Assembly (NCBI RefSeq): GCF_036967205.1
Contig: NZ_CP146022.1
Coordinates: forward strand, 6,324,001 to 6,388,000
DNA from: Streptomyces sp. Q6
GTDB lineage: Bacteria; Actinomycetota; Actinomycetes; Streptomycetales; Streptomycetaceae
Direction of reading: 5' to 3'
Length of the DNA: 64,000 bases
The notes below the pieces were generated by a model. The model was not told the origin of the DNA, ran no database searches, and saw only the letters and a program-made list of their open reading frames with translations. This document shows, piece by piece, positions 36,458 through 45,064 of this stretch; position 1 is the first letter of the stretch, and each line of letters opens with the position of its first letter. A program made the translations under genes and the position numbers.

Positions 36458-38581
36458 ATGAGTGCGGAGGCGACCAACCCCGCGACCCCGGGGCCGATCA
36501 CGCCCGGAGCACACCGCCGGCGCGCCCGCCCACGGATCGATCTGCGGCGTCTGGGCCGCGCCGCGCTCCTCGGCCCCGCCGCCCGCGACCGGCTCCCCGA
36601 CGCCATCGGCCACGTCGTGGAGGCCCACCGCGCCCACTACCCGGACGCCGACCGGGAACCCCTGCGCCGCGCCTATGTGCTCGCCGAGTCCTCGCACCGC
36701 GGCCAGATGCGCAAGAGCGGCGAGCCGTACATCACCCACCCGCTCGCGGTGACGCTGATCCTGGCCGAGCTGGGCGCGGAGACCACGACGCTGACCGCCT
36801 CCCTGCTCCACGACACCGTCGAGGACACGGACGTCACCCTCGACCAGGTGCGCGAGGAGTTCGGCGAGGAGGTCGCCTATCTCGTCGACGGCGTCACCAA
36901 ACTGGAGAAGGTCGACTACGGAGCCGCCGCCGAGCCCGAGACCTTCCGCAAGATGCTGGTCGCCACCGGCAACGACGTGCGCGTCATGTCGATCAAGCTC
37001 GCGGACCGGCTGCACAACATGCGCACCCTCGGCGTCATGCGCCAGGAGAAACAGGAGCGCATCGCCAAGGTCACCCGAGACGTCCTCATCCCGCTCGCCG
37101 AGCGCCTCGGTGTCCAGGCCCTGAAGACCGAGCTGGAGGACCTGGTCTTCGCGATCCTGCACCCGGAGGAGTACGCGGAGACCCGGACGCTCATGGCGCT
37201 CAACGCGGCGCGCGGCGACGACCCGCTCGCCGCCATCGCCGACGAGGTGCGCGGCGTGCTGCGCGAGGCCGGACTGAGCGCCGAAGTCCTCATCAGGCCA
37301 CGGCACTTCGTGTCCGTGCACCGCGTGAAGCGGAAACGCGGCGAGCTGCGCGGCTCCGACTTCGGCCGCCTGCTCGTCCTCGTTGCCGAGGACGCGGACT
37401 GCTACGGCGTCCTCGGCGAACTCCACACCTGCTTCACGCCGGTGGTCGCGGAGTTCAAGGACTTCATCGCCGTACCGAAGTTCAACCTGTACCAGTCGCT
37501 GCACACCGCCGTGGCCCGCGGCGACGGCGAGGTCGCCGAAGTCCTCATCCGTACGCACCAGATGCACAAGGTCGCCGAGGCCGGCGTCGTCGCCCTCGGC
37601 AACCCGTACACGCCCTCCGGCGAGGAGCACCTGGACACCGTCGGCGAGCGCGCCGACCCCACCCGGCCCGGCTGGCTCTCCCGGCTCCTCGACTGGCAGC
37701 AGTCCGCGCCCGACGCCGACACCTTCTGGTCGACGCTGCGCGAGGACCTCGCCCAGGACCGCGAGATCACCGTCTTCCGGCCCGACGGCGGCACCATCGG
37801 CCTGCCCGCGGGCGCCAGTTGCGTGGACGCCGCGTACGCGCAGTACGGCGAGGACGCGCACGCCTGCATCGGCGCGCGGGTCAACGGCCGCCTGGCGACG
37901 CTCAGTACGGTCCTCAGCGACGGCGACACGGTCCAACTGCTCATGGCGGGAAGCGAGGGCGCCGCCGCCTCCGAGCCGTCCCGCGACTGGCTCGACCACG
38001 CCCGTACGCCCGCCGCGCGCATCGCCATCCGCCGCTGGCTCGCCACGCATCCGGAAGGCCCGAGCGACACCGGGTCGGCGCCGCGGGCGCCCTACAGCGG
38101 CCCGTCCGCGCGGCCCGCCGCGGCCAACGCCGTGGTCGACCAGCCCGGAGCGTCCGTACGCCTCGCGGGCTGTTGTACGCCCGTACCGCCCGACGAGGTC
38201 ACCGCCTTCGCCATCCGCGGCGGCGTCGTCACCGTCCACCGCGTCGCCTGCTCCGGAGTGGAGCGCATGAAGGGCGCCGGGCGCGCCGAGATCGGCGTGC
38301 ACTGGGCGGACGCGCAGAGCGCCGAGTACCGCGTGACGCTCCTCGCCGAGTCCTTCAGCCGCCCGCACCTCCTCGCGGACCTCACCGAAGCCATAGCGCT
38401 CGAGGGCGTCGCCATCATCTCGGCGACCGTCGAACCGCCCGCCCAGGGCCGCGTCCGGCACACGTACACCCTCCAACTCCCGGACGCCGCCCACCTCCAG
38501 GGCCTGATGAGAGCGATGCGCAACGTGCCGGGGGTGTACGACGTGGGGCGCGCCCAGCACGCGACGGCCGACGCCCTGTAA
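36458..38581 (+). CDS. rshA: RelA/SpoT homologue RshA
   Basis: 707-residue (p)ppGpp enzyme: HD hydrolase domain (THPLAVTLILAEL, LLHDTVEDTDVT, KLADRLHNMRTL), synthetase domain, TGS (ITVFRPDGGTIGLPAG) and ACT domains. Hydrolase residues look complete. In the synthetase the usual RPKxxYSIYxK reads RPRHFVSVHRVK and DLxAIR reads DFGRLL, while FKDFIAVPKFNLYQSLHTAV and EVLIRTHQMH keep the substrate loop and catalytic Glu. GGAGG at 36448-36452 supports ATG 36458. It is the second RSH, distinct from the main relA. Confidence 0.9.
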   Translation: MSAEATNPATPGPITPGAHRRRARPRIDLRRLGRAALLGPAARDRLPDAIGHVVEAHRAHYPDADREPLRRAYVLAESSHRGQMRKSGEPYITHPLAVTLILAELGAETTTLTASLLHDTVEDTDVTLDQVREEFGEEVAYLVDGVTKLEKVDYGAAAEPETFRKMLVATGNDVRVMSIKLADRLHNMRTLGVMRQEKQERIAKVTRDVLIPLAERLGVQALKTELEDLVFAILHPEEYAETRTLMALNAARGDDPLAAIADEVRGVLREAGLSAEVLIRPRHFVSVHRVKRKRGELRGSDFGRLLVLVAEDADCYGVLGELHTCFTPVVAEFKDFIAVPKFNLYQSLHTAVARGDGEVAEVLIRTHQMHKVAEAGVVALGNPYTPSGEEHLDTVGERADPTRPGWLSRLLDWQQSAPDADTFWSTLREDLAQDREITVFRPDGGTIGLPAGASCVDAAYAQYGEDAHACIGARVNGRLATLSTVLSDGDTVQLLMAGSEGAAASEPSRDWLDHARTPAARIAIRRWLATHPEGPSDTGSAPRAPYSGPSARPAAANAVVDQPGASVRLAGCCTPVPPDEVTAFAIRGGVVTVHRVACSGVERMKGAGRAEIGVHWADAQSAEYRVTLLAESFSRPHLLADLTEAIALEGVAIISATVEPPAQGRVRHTYTLQLPDAAHLQGLMRAMRNVPGVYDVGRAQHATADAL

Positions 38582-38603
38582 GCCATCGCCGGACCCCGTT
38601 CGA

Positions 38604-40157
38604 GTGGTGCGGCGCGTGCCGTCCGTGGCGCGGCCGCGCGCGCTGATAGCCGTAGTCCATGCCGCTCAGCTCACTCAGCCACCTCAGCCCCTCGTCCGCG
38701 GGGCGCGCGGGCCGCGCGCCGCCGCCCTGCTCGCCGCCGGTGCCTCCGTCGCCCTGCTCGCCGCCGCCGCGCCCCAGCCCGCCGTTCCGCTCGGCATCGG
38801 CGACCGGCTCTTCCCGCACCTCGGCAACCCCGGCTACGACGTGCGGTCGTACGACATCGCCTTCACCTACCGGGGCGACAACAGCAAGCCGCTCGACGCC
38901 GTCACCAAGATCGACGCTCGGGCGACCACCTGGCTCGACCGGGTCAACCTCGACTTCTCGCACGGCACCGTCCGCTCCGTGGACGTCAACGGCGCCCGCG
39001 CGGACTTCGCCACGAGCGCCGAGGACCTGATCGTCACGCCCCCGCGGTCGATCGCGCCCGGTGAGCCGCTGCACATCACCGTGCGGCACACCAGCGACCC
39101 CGTGCCCGGCAAGGAGGAGGTGGGGTGGGTGCGCACCAAGGACGGGCTCGCGATGGCGAACCAGGCCGACGCCGCGCACCGCGTGTTCCCCTGCAACGAC
39201 CACCCCGCCGACAAGGCCTACTTCACCTTCCGCGTCACCGCGCCGAAGGGGTACACGGCCGTCGCCAACGGGCTTCCTGTAGCGACGTCGCCGACCACGC
39301 GACAAGGAGGAGCCACGGACTGGGCCTACCGCACCGCCCACCCCATGGCCACCGAACTCGCCCAGGTCTCCATCGGCCACTCCGCGGTCCTCCACCAGAA
39401 GGGACCGCACGGCCTGCCCGTACGCGATGTCGTTCCGGCCGGCGACGTCAAGGCGCTGCGCCCCTGGCTCGACAAGACGCCCGCGCAGCTCGCCTGGATG
39501 GAGCAGAAGGTCGGCCGCTACCCCTTCGAGAACTACGGGCTGCTCGTCGCCCGCGCCACCACCGGCTTCGAACTCGAGACGCAGACGCTCTCTCTCTTCG
39601 AGAGAGAGCTGTTCCTGCGCCCCGAGTACCCGGAGTGGTACGTCGAATCGATCATGGTCCATGAGCTGGCGCACCAGTGGTTCGGCGACAGCGTCAGCCC
39701 GCGTACCTGGTCCGACCTGTGGCTCAACGAAGGACACGCCACCTGGTACGAGGCCCAGTACGCCGAGGAGAAGGCGCGGCAGCCCATGAAGACGCGGATG
39801 CGGGAGGCCTACCGCGCCTCCGACGCCTGGCGCGCGGCCGGCGGACCGCCCGCGGCGCCCAGGGCTCCCGCCCACGGCGAGAAGATCAGCATCTTCCGGC
39901 CGGTCGTCTACGACGGCAGCGCGCTCGTCCTGTATGCGCTGCGCCAGGAGATCGGCAAGGACGCCTTCGAGCGGCTCGAACGGCGCTGGGTGAGCACGCA
40001 CCGTGACTCCACCGCCACCACCGAGGACTTCGTCGCGCTCGCCTCCCGGACCGCCGGACGCGACCTGAGCGACTTCTTCCAGGCCTGGCTGTACGGGGCG
40101 AAGACCCCGCCGATGCCGGGGCACCCGGACTGGGTGAGCGAGAAGCCGCAGAAGTAG
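38604..40157 (+). CDS. Secreted M1-family metallopeptidase
   Basis: 517 residues. A hydrophobic N-terminal segment (AAALLAAGASVALLAAAA) acts as signal peptide or anchor. The zinc site is HELAH (His353, Glu354, His357) with the third ligand Glu376 in WLNEGHA, the 18-residue spacing of gluzincins. It is shorter than full PepN enzymes, lacking the long C-terminal domain. Start GTG 38604 lies 22 bp after rshA; other GTGs nearby are possible. Confidence 0.88.
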   Translation: MVRRVPSVARPRALIAVVHAAQLTQPPQPLVRGARGPRAAALLAAGASVALLAAAAPQPAVPLGIGDRLFPHLGNPGYDVRSYDIAFTYRGDNSKPLDAVTKIDARATTWLDRVNLDFSHGTVRSVDVNGARADFATSAEDLIVTPPRSIAPGEPLHITVRHTSDPVPGKEEVGWVRTKDGLAMANQADAAHRVFPCNDHPADKAYFTFRVTAPKGYTAVANGLPVATSPTTRQGGATDWAYRTAHPMATELAQVSIGHSAVLHQKGPHGLPVRDVVPAGDVKALRPWLDKTPAQLAWMEQKVGRYPFENYGLLVARATTGFELETQTLSLFERELFLRPEYPEWYVESIMVHELAHQWFGDSVSPRTWSDLWLNEGHATWYEAQYAEEKARQPMKTRMREAYRASDAWRAAGGPPAAPRAPAHGEKISIFRPVVYDGSALVLYALRQEIGKDAFERLERRWVSTHRDSTATTEDFVALASRTAGRDLSDFFQAWLYGAKTPPMPGHPDWVSEKPQK

Positions 40158-40338
40158 GCGGTGATCGCGGGCTTCAGCCCGGTCGCCACGGGAAATAAGT
40201 CGGGTGACGAGACGCCCCGTGCCGTGCGAACATCTTCAGGTCGACGGCGCGGGAATCCCGGGGACGGGCCGTGCGTTGTCACTGATGACGGACGAGGCGT
40301 CCGTCACAGATTCCGTATCCCACAGACGTAAGGATCCA

Positions 40339-41847
40339 ATGACCTCCTCTTCTTCCCCTTCCCAGGACGCGCAGAGCTTCGCGCAGAACAACCCCGAAGG
40401 TCTTCGGGCCGATGCCCTGATGGAAGAGGACGTCGCCTGGAGCCACGAGATCGACGGAGAGCGGGACGGCGACCAGCTCGACCGCTCCGAGCGCGCGGCC
40501 CTGCGCCGCGTCGCCGGCCTCTCCACCGAGCTCGAGGACGTCACCGAGGTCGAGTACCGACAGCTCCGCCTGGAGCGCGTCGTCCTCGTCGGCGTCTGGA
40601 CGTCGGGAACGGTCCACGACGCGGAGAACTCCCTCGCGGAGCTGGCCGCCCTCGCCGAGACCGCGGGCGCGCTCGTGCTCGACGGTGTCATCCAGCGCCG
40701 GGACAAGCCCGACGCCGCGACGTACATCGGCTCGGGCAAGGCCATGGAGCTGCGCGACATCGTCCTCGAGACCGGGGCCGACACCGTCGTCTGCGACGGT
40801 GAGCTCAGCCCCGGCCAGCTCATCCACCTCGAAGACGTCGTCAAGGTCAAGGTGGTCGACCGGACCGCCCTGATCCTCGACATCTTCGCCCAGCACGCCA
40901 AGTCCCGAGAGGGCAAGGCGCAGGTCGCGCTCGCGCAGATGCAGTACATGCTGCCGCGTCTGCGTGGTTGGGGTCAGTCGCTCTCCCGGCAGATGGGTGG
41001 CGGTGGCTCCTCCGGCTCCGGCGGTGGCATGGCCACCCGTGGCCCCGGTGAGACCAAGATCGAGACGGACCGGCGACGGATCCGCGAGAAGATGGCGAAG
41101 ATGCGCCGGGAGATCGCGGAGATGAAGACGGGCCGCGAGATCAAGCGCCAGGAGCGCAAGCGCAACAAGGTGCCGTCGGTCGCCATCGCCGGCTACACGA
41201 ACGCGGGCAAGTCCTCGCTGCTCAACCGCCTCACGGGCGCGGGCGTCCTGGTGGAGAACTCCCTGTTCGCCACCCTCGACCCGACCGTGCGCCGGGCCGA
41301 GACGCCGAGCGGCCGGCTGTACACGCTGGCCGACACCGTCGGTTTCGTACGGCACCTGCCCCACCACCTCGTCGAGGCGTTCCGCTCCACGATGGAGGAG
41401 GTCGGCGAGTCCGACCTGATCCTGCACGTGGTCGACGGTTCGCACCCGGCGCCGGAGGAGCAGCTCGCCGCCGTGCGCGAGGTCATCAGGGACGTCGGCG
41501 CCACCGAGGTCCCCGAGATCGTCGTGATCAACAAGGCGGACGCGGCCGACCCGCTGGTCCTCCAGCGGCTGCTGCGCGTCGAGAAGCACTCGATCGCCGT
41601 CTCGGCCCGCTCGGGCCAGGGCATCGAGGAGCTGCTCGCGCTCATCGACGCCGAACTGCCGCGGCCCTCGGTCGAGATCGAGGCCCTGGTGCCGTACACG
41701 CACGGCCAGTTGGTCGCGCGGGCGCACTCCGACGGCGAGGTGATCTCCGAGGAGCACACCCCGGAAGGCACGCTCCTGAAGGCCCGCGTCCACGAGGAAC
41801 TGGCGGCCGAGTTCGCGCCGTACGTCCCCGCGGTGGTCACGGCCTGA
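40339..41847 (+). CDS. hflX: Ribosome-associated GTPase HflX
   Basis: 502-residue GTPase that binds the 50S subunit and helps split stalled ribosomes. N-terminal HflX domain (TYIGSGKAMEL, FAQHAKSREGKAQVALAQMQ), a Gly/Ser-rich linker (about residues 213-235), then G1 GYTNAGKSSL, G3 DTVGFVRHLP and G4 NKAD. ATG 40339 follows AAGGA; upstream frame extension has no homology. A strong terminator follows. Confidence 0.95.
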   Translation: MTSSSSPSQDAQSFAQNNPEGLRADALMEEDVAWSHEIDGERDGDQLDRSERAALRRVAGLSTELEDVTEVEYRQLRLERVVLVGVWTSGTVHDAENSLAELAALAETAGALVLDGVIQRRDKPDAATYIGSGKAMELRDIVLETGADTVVCDGELSPGQLIHLEDVVKVKVVDRTALILDIFAQHAKSREGKAQVALAQMQYMLPRLRGWGQSLSRQMGGGGSSGSGGGMATRGPGETKIETDRRRIREKMAKMRREIAEMKTGREIKRQERKRNKVPSVAIAGYTNAGKSSLLNRLTGAGVLVENSLFATLDPTVRRAETPSGRLYTLADTVGFVRHLPHHLVEAFRSTMEEVGESDLILHVVDGSHPAPEEQLAAVREVIRDVGATEVPEIVVINKADAADPLVLQRLLRVEKHSIAVSARSGQGIEELLALIDAELPRPSVEIEALVPYTHGQLVARAHSDGEVISEEHTPEGTLLKARVHEELAAEFAPYVPAVVTA

Positions 41848-41871
41848 CGCGTTCGCCGTCGTACGCGCTGT

Positions 41872-41915
41872 ACGTGAAGGGCCCCCTCCGATCGGTCGGA
41901 GGGGGCCCTTCACGT
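41872..41915. terminator. Strong bidirectional hairpin terminator after hflX
   Basis: Perfect 20-bp stem (41872-41891 with 41896-41915) closing a 4-base TCGG loop, between convergent hflX and the serine peptidase gene. Confidence 0.95.
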
Positions 41916-41938
41916 CGTGGAGCCGTCGGGCGACCGTC

Positions 41939-43144
41939 TTACCGGCTGCCGTACTTCTCACTCATGTTGTCGAAGAGCTGCTGGGCCTCGGCGCCCAGCT
42001 GCGGTCCTGCCAGCCAGGTGTTGCCGGCCGGGCCGATCGACGTGTTCGACACCAGGACGGTCTTCCCGGCGCGGACGCGGAACCAGCCGCCGCCCGACGA
42101 ACCGCCGGTCATGGTGCAGCCGATGCGGTACATCGTCGGCTGCTCGGGGCTCAGCGAGAGCCGGCCGGGACGGTCGAGGCACTTGTGCATCAGCAGGCCG
42201 TCGAACGGCGGCGCGGCCGGGTAGCCCCACGCGCCCATCGAACCGACCGACGACACCGACGGCGTCGAGAAGTCCACGGCGAGGGCCGTACCGACGGTCT
42301 CCTCCAGCGACTTGGTGCCCTGCTCCGGCTTCACGTGCAGCACGGCGAAGTCGTACGGAGCGCCCGCGCCGCCCGACGCGGCACCCTGGTCGATCCACTC
42401 GTTCGAGGTGGACGCCCAGTCCGCCCAGTAGGTGCCGTACGGGGCGATCTGCTGCTGCGTCGCGTTGCGCAGCGTGGCCGCGGACTTGCCCAGGTCGTTG
42501 TACGACGGCACGAACGCGATGTTGCGGTACCAGCCGCCCGCCGCGCCCGCGTGGACACAGTGGCCCGCGGTCCACACCAGGTTGGACTTACCGGGGTTGC
42601 GCGGGTCCTTCACGACGGTGCCGGAGCAGACCATCGAACCCTCGGGGGAGTCGAAGAAGACCTTGCCGACCGGCGCCGCGTTCCGGTGGTACGGCGTCTT
42701 CTCGGCCTGCGCCTTCACCGGCTCGGGCTCGGGGTCGGTGACGCCCTGGTCGTCGGCGTAGTCCTTCGCCGCGATCGTCTTGTTCGGGTCCTCGGCGGAC
42801 TTCATCCGCTCGGGCTTCCACAGGCCGTCGATGACCGGGTTGACGAAGTCCTTGGCCTCGCGCAGCCAGTCGTCCTTGTCCCAGTTCTTCCAGTCCCCGT
42901 TCTTCCACTTGTCGGGGTCGATGCCGTGCTTCTTCAACTTGTCGGCGACGTCGCCGGGCAGCTTCGCGCCGCTGTCGGACCCCTGCGAGGTGGTCGCGGC
43001 CGGCTTGCCGGCGGCTCCGTCGTCTGTGTCCTTGCTGTCGTTGCAGCCGGTGACGGTGAGTGCCAGCGCCGCGGCGATGCCGGTCGCGGCGAGGACGGCG
43101 CGTCGCCCGCGACCGCGCGCGACGGATGGACGTATGGAACGCAT
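41939..43144 (-). CDS. Trypsin-like serine peptidase lipoprotein, copy 1
   Basis: 401 residues. Signal peptide with lipobox VTGC (Cys34), then a Ser/Thr linker, a charged domain with DKWKNGDWKNWDKDDWLREA, and an S1-type peptidase domain: His in WTAGHCVHAG, Asp in PYDFAVLHV and Ser in CTMTGGSSGGGW. It is anchored on the outer face of the membrane. It lies 190 bp downstream of a paralogue on the same strand. Confidence 0.9.
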   Translation of the reverse strand: MRSIRPSVARGRGRRAVLAATGIAAALALTVTGCNDSKDTDDGAAGKPAATTSQGSDSGAKLPGDVADKLKKHGIDPDKWKNGDWKNWDKDDWLREAKDFVNPVIDGLWKPERMKSAEDPNKTIAAKDYADDQGVTDPEPEPVKAQAEKTPYHRNAAPVGKVFFDSPEGSMVCSGTVVKDPRNPGKSNLVWTAGHCVHAGAAGGWYRNIAFVPSYNDLGKSAATLRNATQQQIAPYGTYWADWASTSNEWIDQGAASGGAGAPYDFAVLHVKPEQGTKSLEETVGTALAVDFSTPSVSSVGSMGAWGYPAAPPFDGLLMHKCLDRPGRLSLSPEQPTMYRIGCTMTGGSSGGGWFRVRAGKTVLVSNTSIGPAGNTWLAGPQLGAEAQQLFDNMSEKYGSR

Positions 43145-43261
43145 GGTGAGATGACCCCCGGTAAAAAATGTCATGAGCGTGTCATTCGGGGCACAGGTGA
43201 CTCCGTGAACCCGCTGAGACACGGAGCCCCCACTATGCCTGGGGAGTTGGGTACGAACGGC

Positions 43262-43292
43262 GGCGGGGTGGTGAAGGTTTCTCCACCCCGCC
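43262..43292 (-). terminator. Hairpin after serine peptidase copy 2
   Basis: 10-bp perfect stem GGCGGGGTGG (43262-43271) with CCACCCCGCC (43283-43292). It separates the two paralogous genes, suggesting separate transcripts. Confidence 0.7.
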
Positions 43293-43334
43293 ACTCAGGG
43301 GTGACGCGGCCGTGAGGCAGGCGTCACCCGGGCA

Positions 43335-44558
43335 TCACCGGCCGGCGAACTTCTTGCTCACCGAGTCGTAGATCCCCTTGGCCTCCTTGCCGAGCCGCGG
43401 CCCGGCGAGCCAGCCCGCCGTCACCGGACCGATCGAGGTGTTCGACACCAGCGCCGGCTTGCCGTCCGAGCCCTGGCCGACCCAGCCGCCACCGGACGAA
43501 CCGCCGGTCATCGTGCAGCCGATCCGGTACATCGTCGGGTCCGTCTTCGTGAGCGACAGCCGGCCCGGCTTGTCCGCGCACTGGTACAGCTTCTGGCCGT
43601 CGTACGGCGGCGCCGCCGGGTAGCCCTTCGCGGTCAGCTGCGCGACCTTCGGCACCGCCGGCGCGTTGAAGTTCACCGGAAGCGCCGAACCGACCGTCTC
43701 CTCCAGGGACTTGGCGGTGCTGCCCTTCTCCGGCGTCACGTGGATCACGGCGAAGTCGTACGGAGCGCCCGCGCCGCCGGTCGGACCACCCTGCTCGATC
43801 CACTGGTCCGAGGTCTGCGCCCAGTCGCCCCACCAGACACCGTAGGGAGCGACCTCCTCCTTGGGCGCGCCCTGCAACTCCGCCGCGGACTTGCCGCTGT
43901 CGTTGTACGACGGCACGAAGGCGATGTTGCGGTACCAGCCGCCCTTCTTGCCCGCGTGCACACAGTGGCCCGCGGTCCAGATCATGTCGGACTTCCCGGG
44001 GTTGGCCGGGTCGGCGACCACGGTCGCCGAGCAGACCAGCGAACCCTCGGGCCCGTCGAAGAACAACTTGCCCGCGTACGGGGCGCTGCCGTGGTACGGG
44101 CTGGCCGCGGCCGCCGCCTGCACGGGCTTCGGCTCGGGGTCCGTCACCCCCTGGTCGCCGGAGATGTCGCTGTCGTCGACCTCGTTGTCCGGGTTCTTGT
44201 CGGCGTCACGCATGCGGTCCGAGTCCCACAGACCGTCGATGATGGGGTTGACGAAGTCCTGCGCCTCACGCAGCCACTTGTCCTTGTCCCAGTTCTTCCA
44301 CTCGCCGTTCTTCCACTGGTCGAGATCGATCCCGTGATCCTTGAGCTTGTCCTTGAGGTCGTCAGGGATCTGGATCGAGTCGCCGCCCGCGGTCGCGGAA
44401 GCGGTCGGCTTGTCGCTCGCGTCGTCCTCGCTCGGACCGCACGCCGTGGCGGTCAGAGCGAGAACCGCGCCGAGCGCAACTGCCGCCGCCACAGGGGACG
44501 TTCTGCCGCGCACGCTCCTCGAGCGGCGAGCGGCGAGCAGCGGGCGTATGGGTCGCAT
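43335..44558 (-). CDS. Trypsin-like serine peptidase lipoprotein, copy 2
   Basis: 407-residue paralogue of the downstream gene, clearly similar along its whole length: the same LDQWKNGEWKNWDKDKWLRE block, WTAGHCVHAG, YDFAVIHV and MTGGSSGGGW triad motifs and matching C-terminus. The lipobox is TATAC (Cys40). The pair arose by tandem duplication. The substrate is unknown; the unusual WKNG/NWDKD region before the catalytic domain is shared and may be a propeptide or docking element. Confidence 0.9.
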   Translation of the reverse strand: MRPIRPLLAARRSRSVRGRTSPVAAAVALGAVLALTATACGPSEDDASDKPTASATAGGDSIQIPDDLKDKLKDHGIDLDQWKNGEWKNWDKDKWLREAQDFVNPIIDGLWDSDRMRDADKNPDNEVDDSDISGDQGVTDPEPKPVQAAAAASPYHGSAPYAGKLFFDGPEGSLVCSATVVADPANPGKSDMIWTAGHCVHAGKKGGWYRNIAFVPSYNDSGKSAAELQGAPKEEVAPYGVWWGDWAQTSDQWIEQGGPTGGAGAPYDFAVIHVTPEKGSTAKSLEETVGSALPVNFNAPAVPKVAQLTAKGYPAAPPYDGQKLYQCADKPGRLSLTKTDPTMYRIGCTMTGGSSGGGWVGQGSDGKPALVSNTSIGPVTAGWLAGPRLGKEAKGIYDSVSKKFAGR

Positions 44559-45064
44559 GTCGTGAATCCCCCTGGGCTTCGAGATCGTTGCACTGCCGTA
44601 CGTGTGCGGTGGACGAGCGCCGTGGCCCCTCCCCGGACGGCACCCCACACTATGCCGGTGCCGTCGGGGACGACCGACGGAACCGCAACGGTTCCGTCAC
44701 GGAGGGATCTTGTGCGGGCCACGGATCGTTACAACCTCTCGTCCCGACGGGCACGGGGGCGGGGACGGCGTCGCACATGAGGTCGCGAACGGTCGCGAAC
44801 GGCTCGTGAACGACTTCGGTGCGGCTCGCGGACGGCACGTGGCGAAGGTCTCTTCATGAGTCCGCGTTCGACCCGTGTTCCTCCGGCCACATCGTCGTTG
44901 GTACGTACGGGGGATCCGCAGTCGGCGTTCAATCCTCGAACCGTCCTGGCATGCCAGGACGGTCCTTCTGGTCTGCGCGCGCCAACTGCCCCCGCCTTGG
45001 GATGAGTCGACGAGCCCTGTCGGCCGTATATGCAGCCATATCTGCAGCGGGAGGACCAACAGCC
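44559..45064. other. Regulatory region between divergent peptidase and siderophore operons
   Basis: 506 bp without a gene. It holds a 24-bp palindrome (44940-44963), a double GTCGCGAACG direct repeat near 44773-44792, and a purine-rich ribosome binding site before 45065. I found no classical TTAGGTTAG-type iron box. Confidence 0.6.
44940..44963. promoter_or_regulatory. 24-bp perfect palindrome upstream of the siderophore operon
   Basis: Half-sites ACCGTCCTGGCA and TGCCAGGACGGT meet without a spacer, about 100 bp before the first operon gene. It is a candidate operator for a dimeric regulator, or a short terminator for a transcript from the left. Confidence 0.55.

Noticed and set aside
44559-45064. 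DmdR/IdeR iron box before the siderophore operon
   Set aside because: No TTAGGTTAG-type 19-mer found by eye on either strand.
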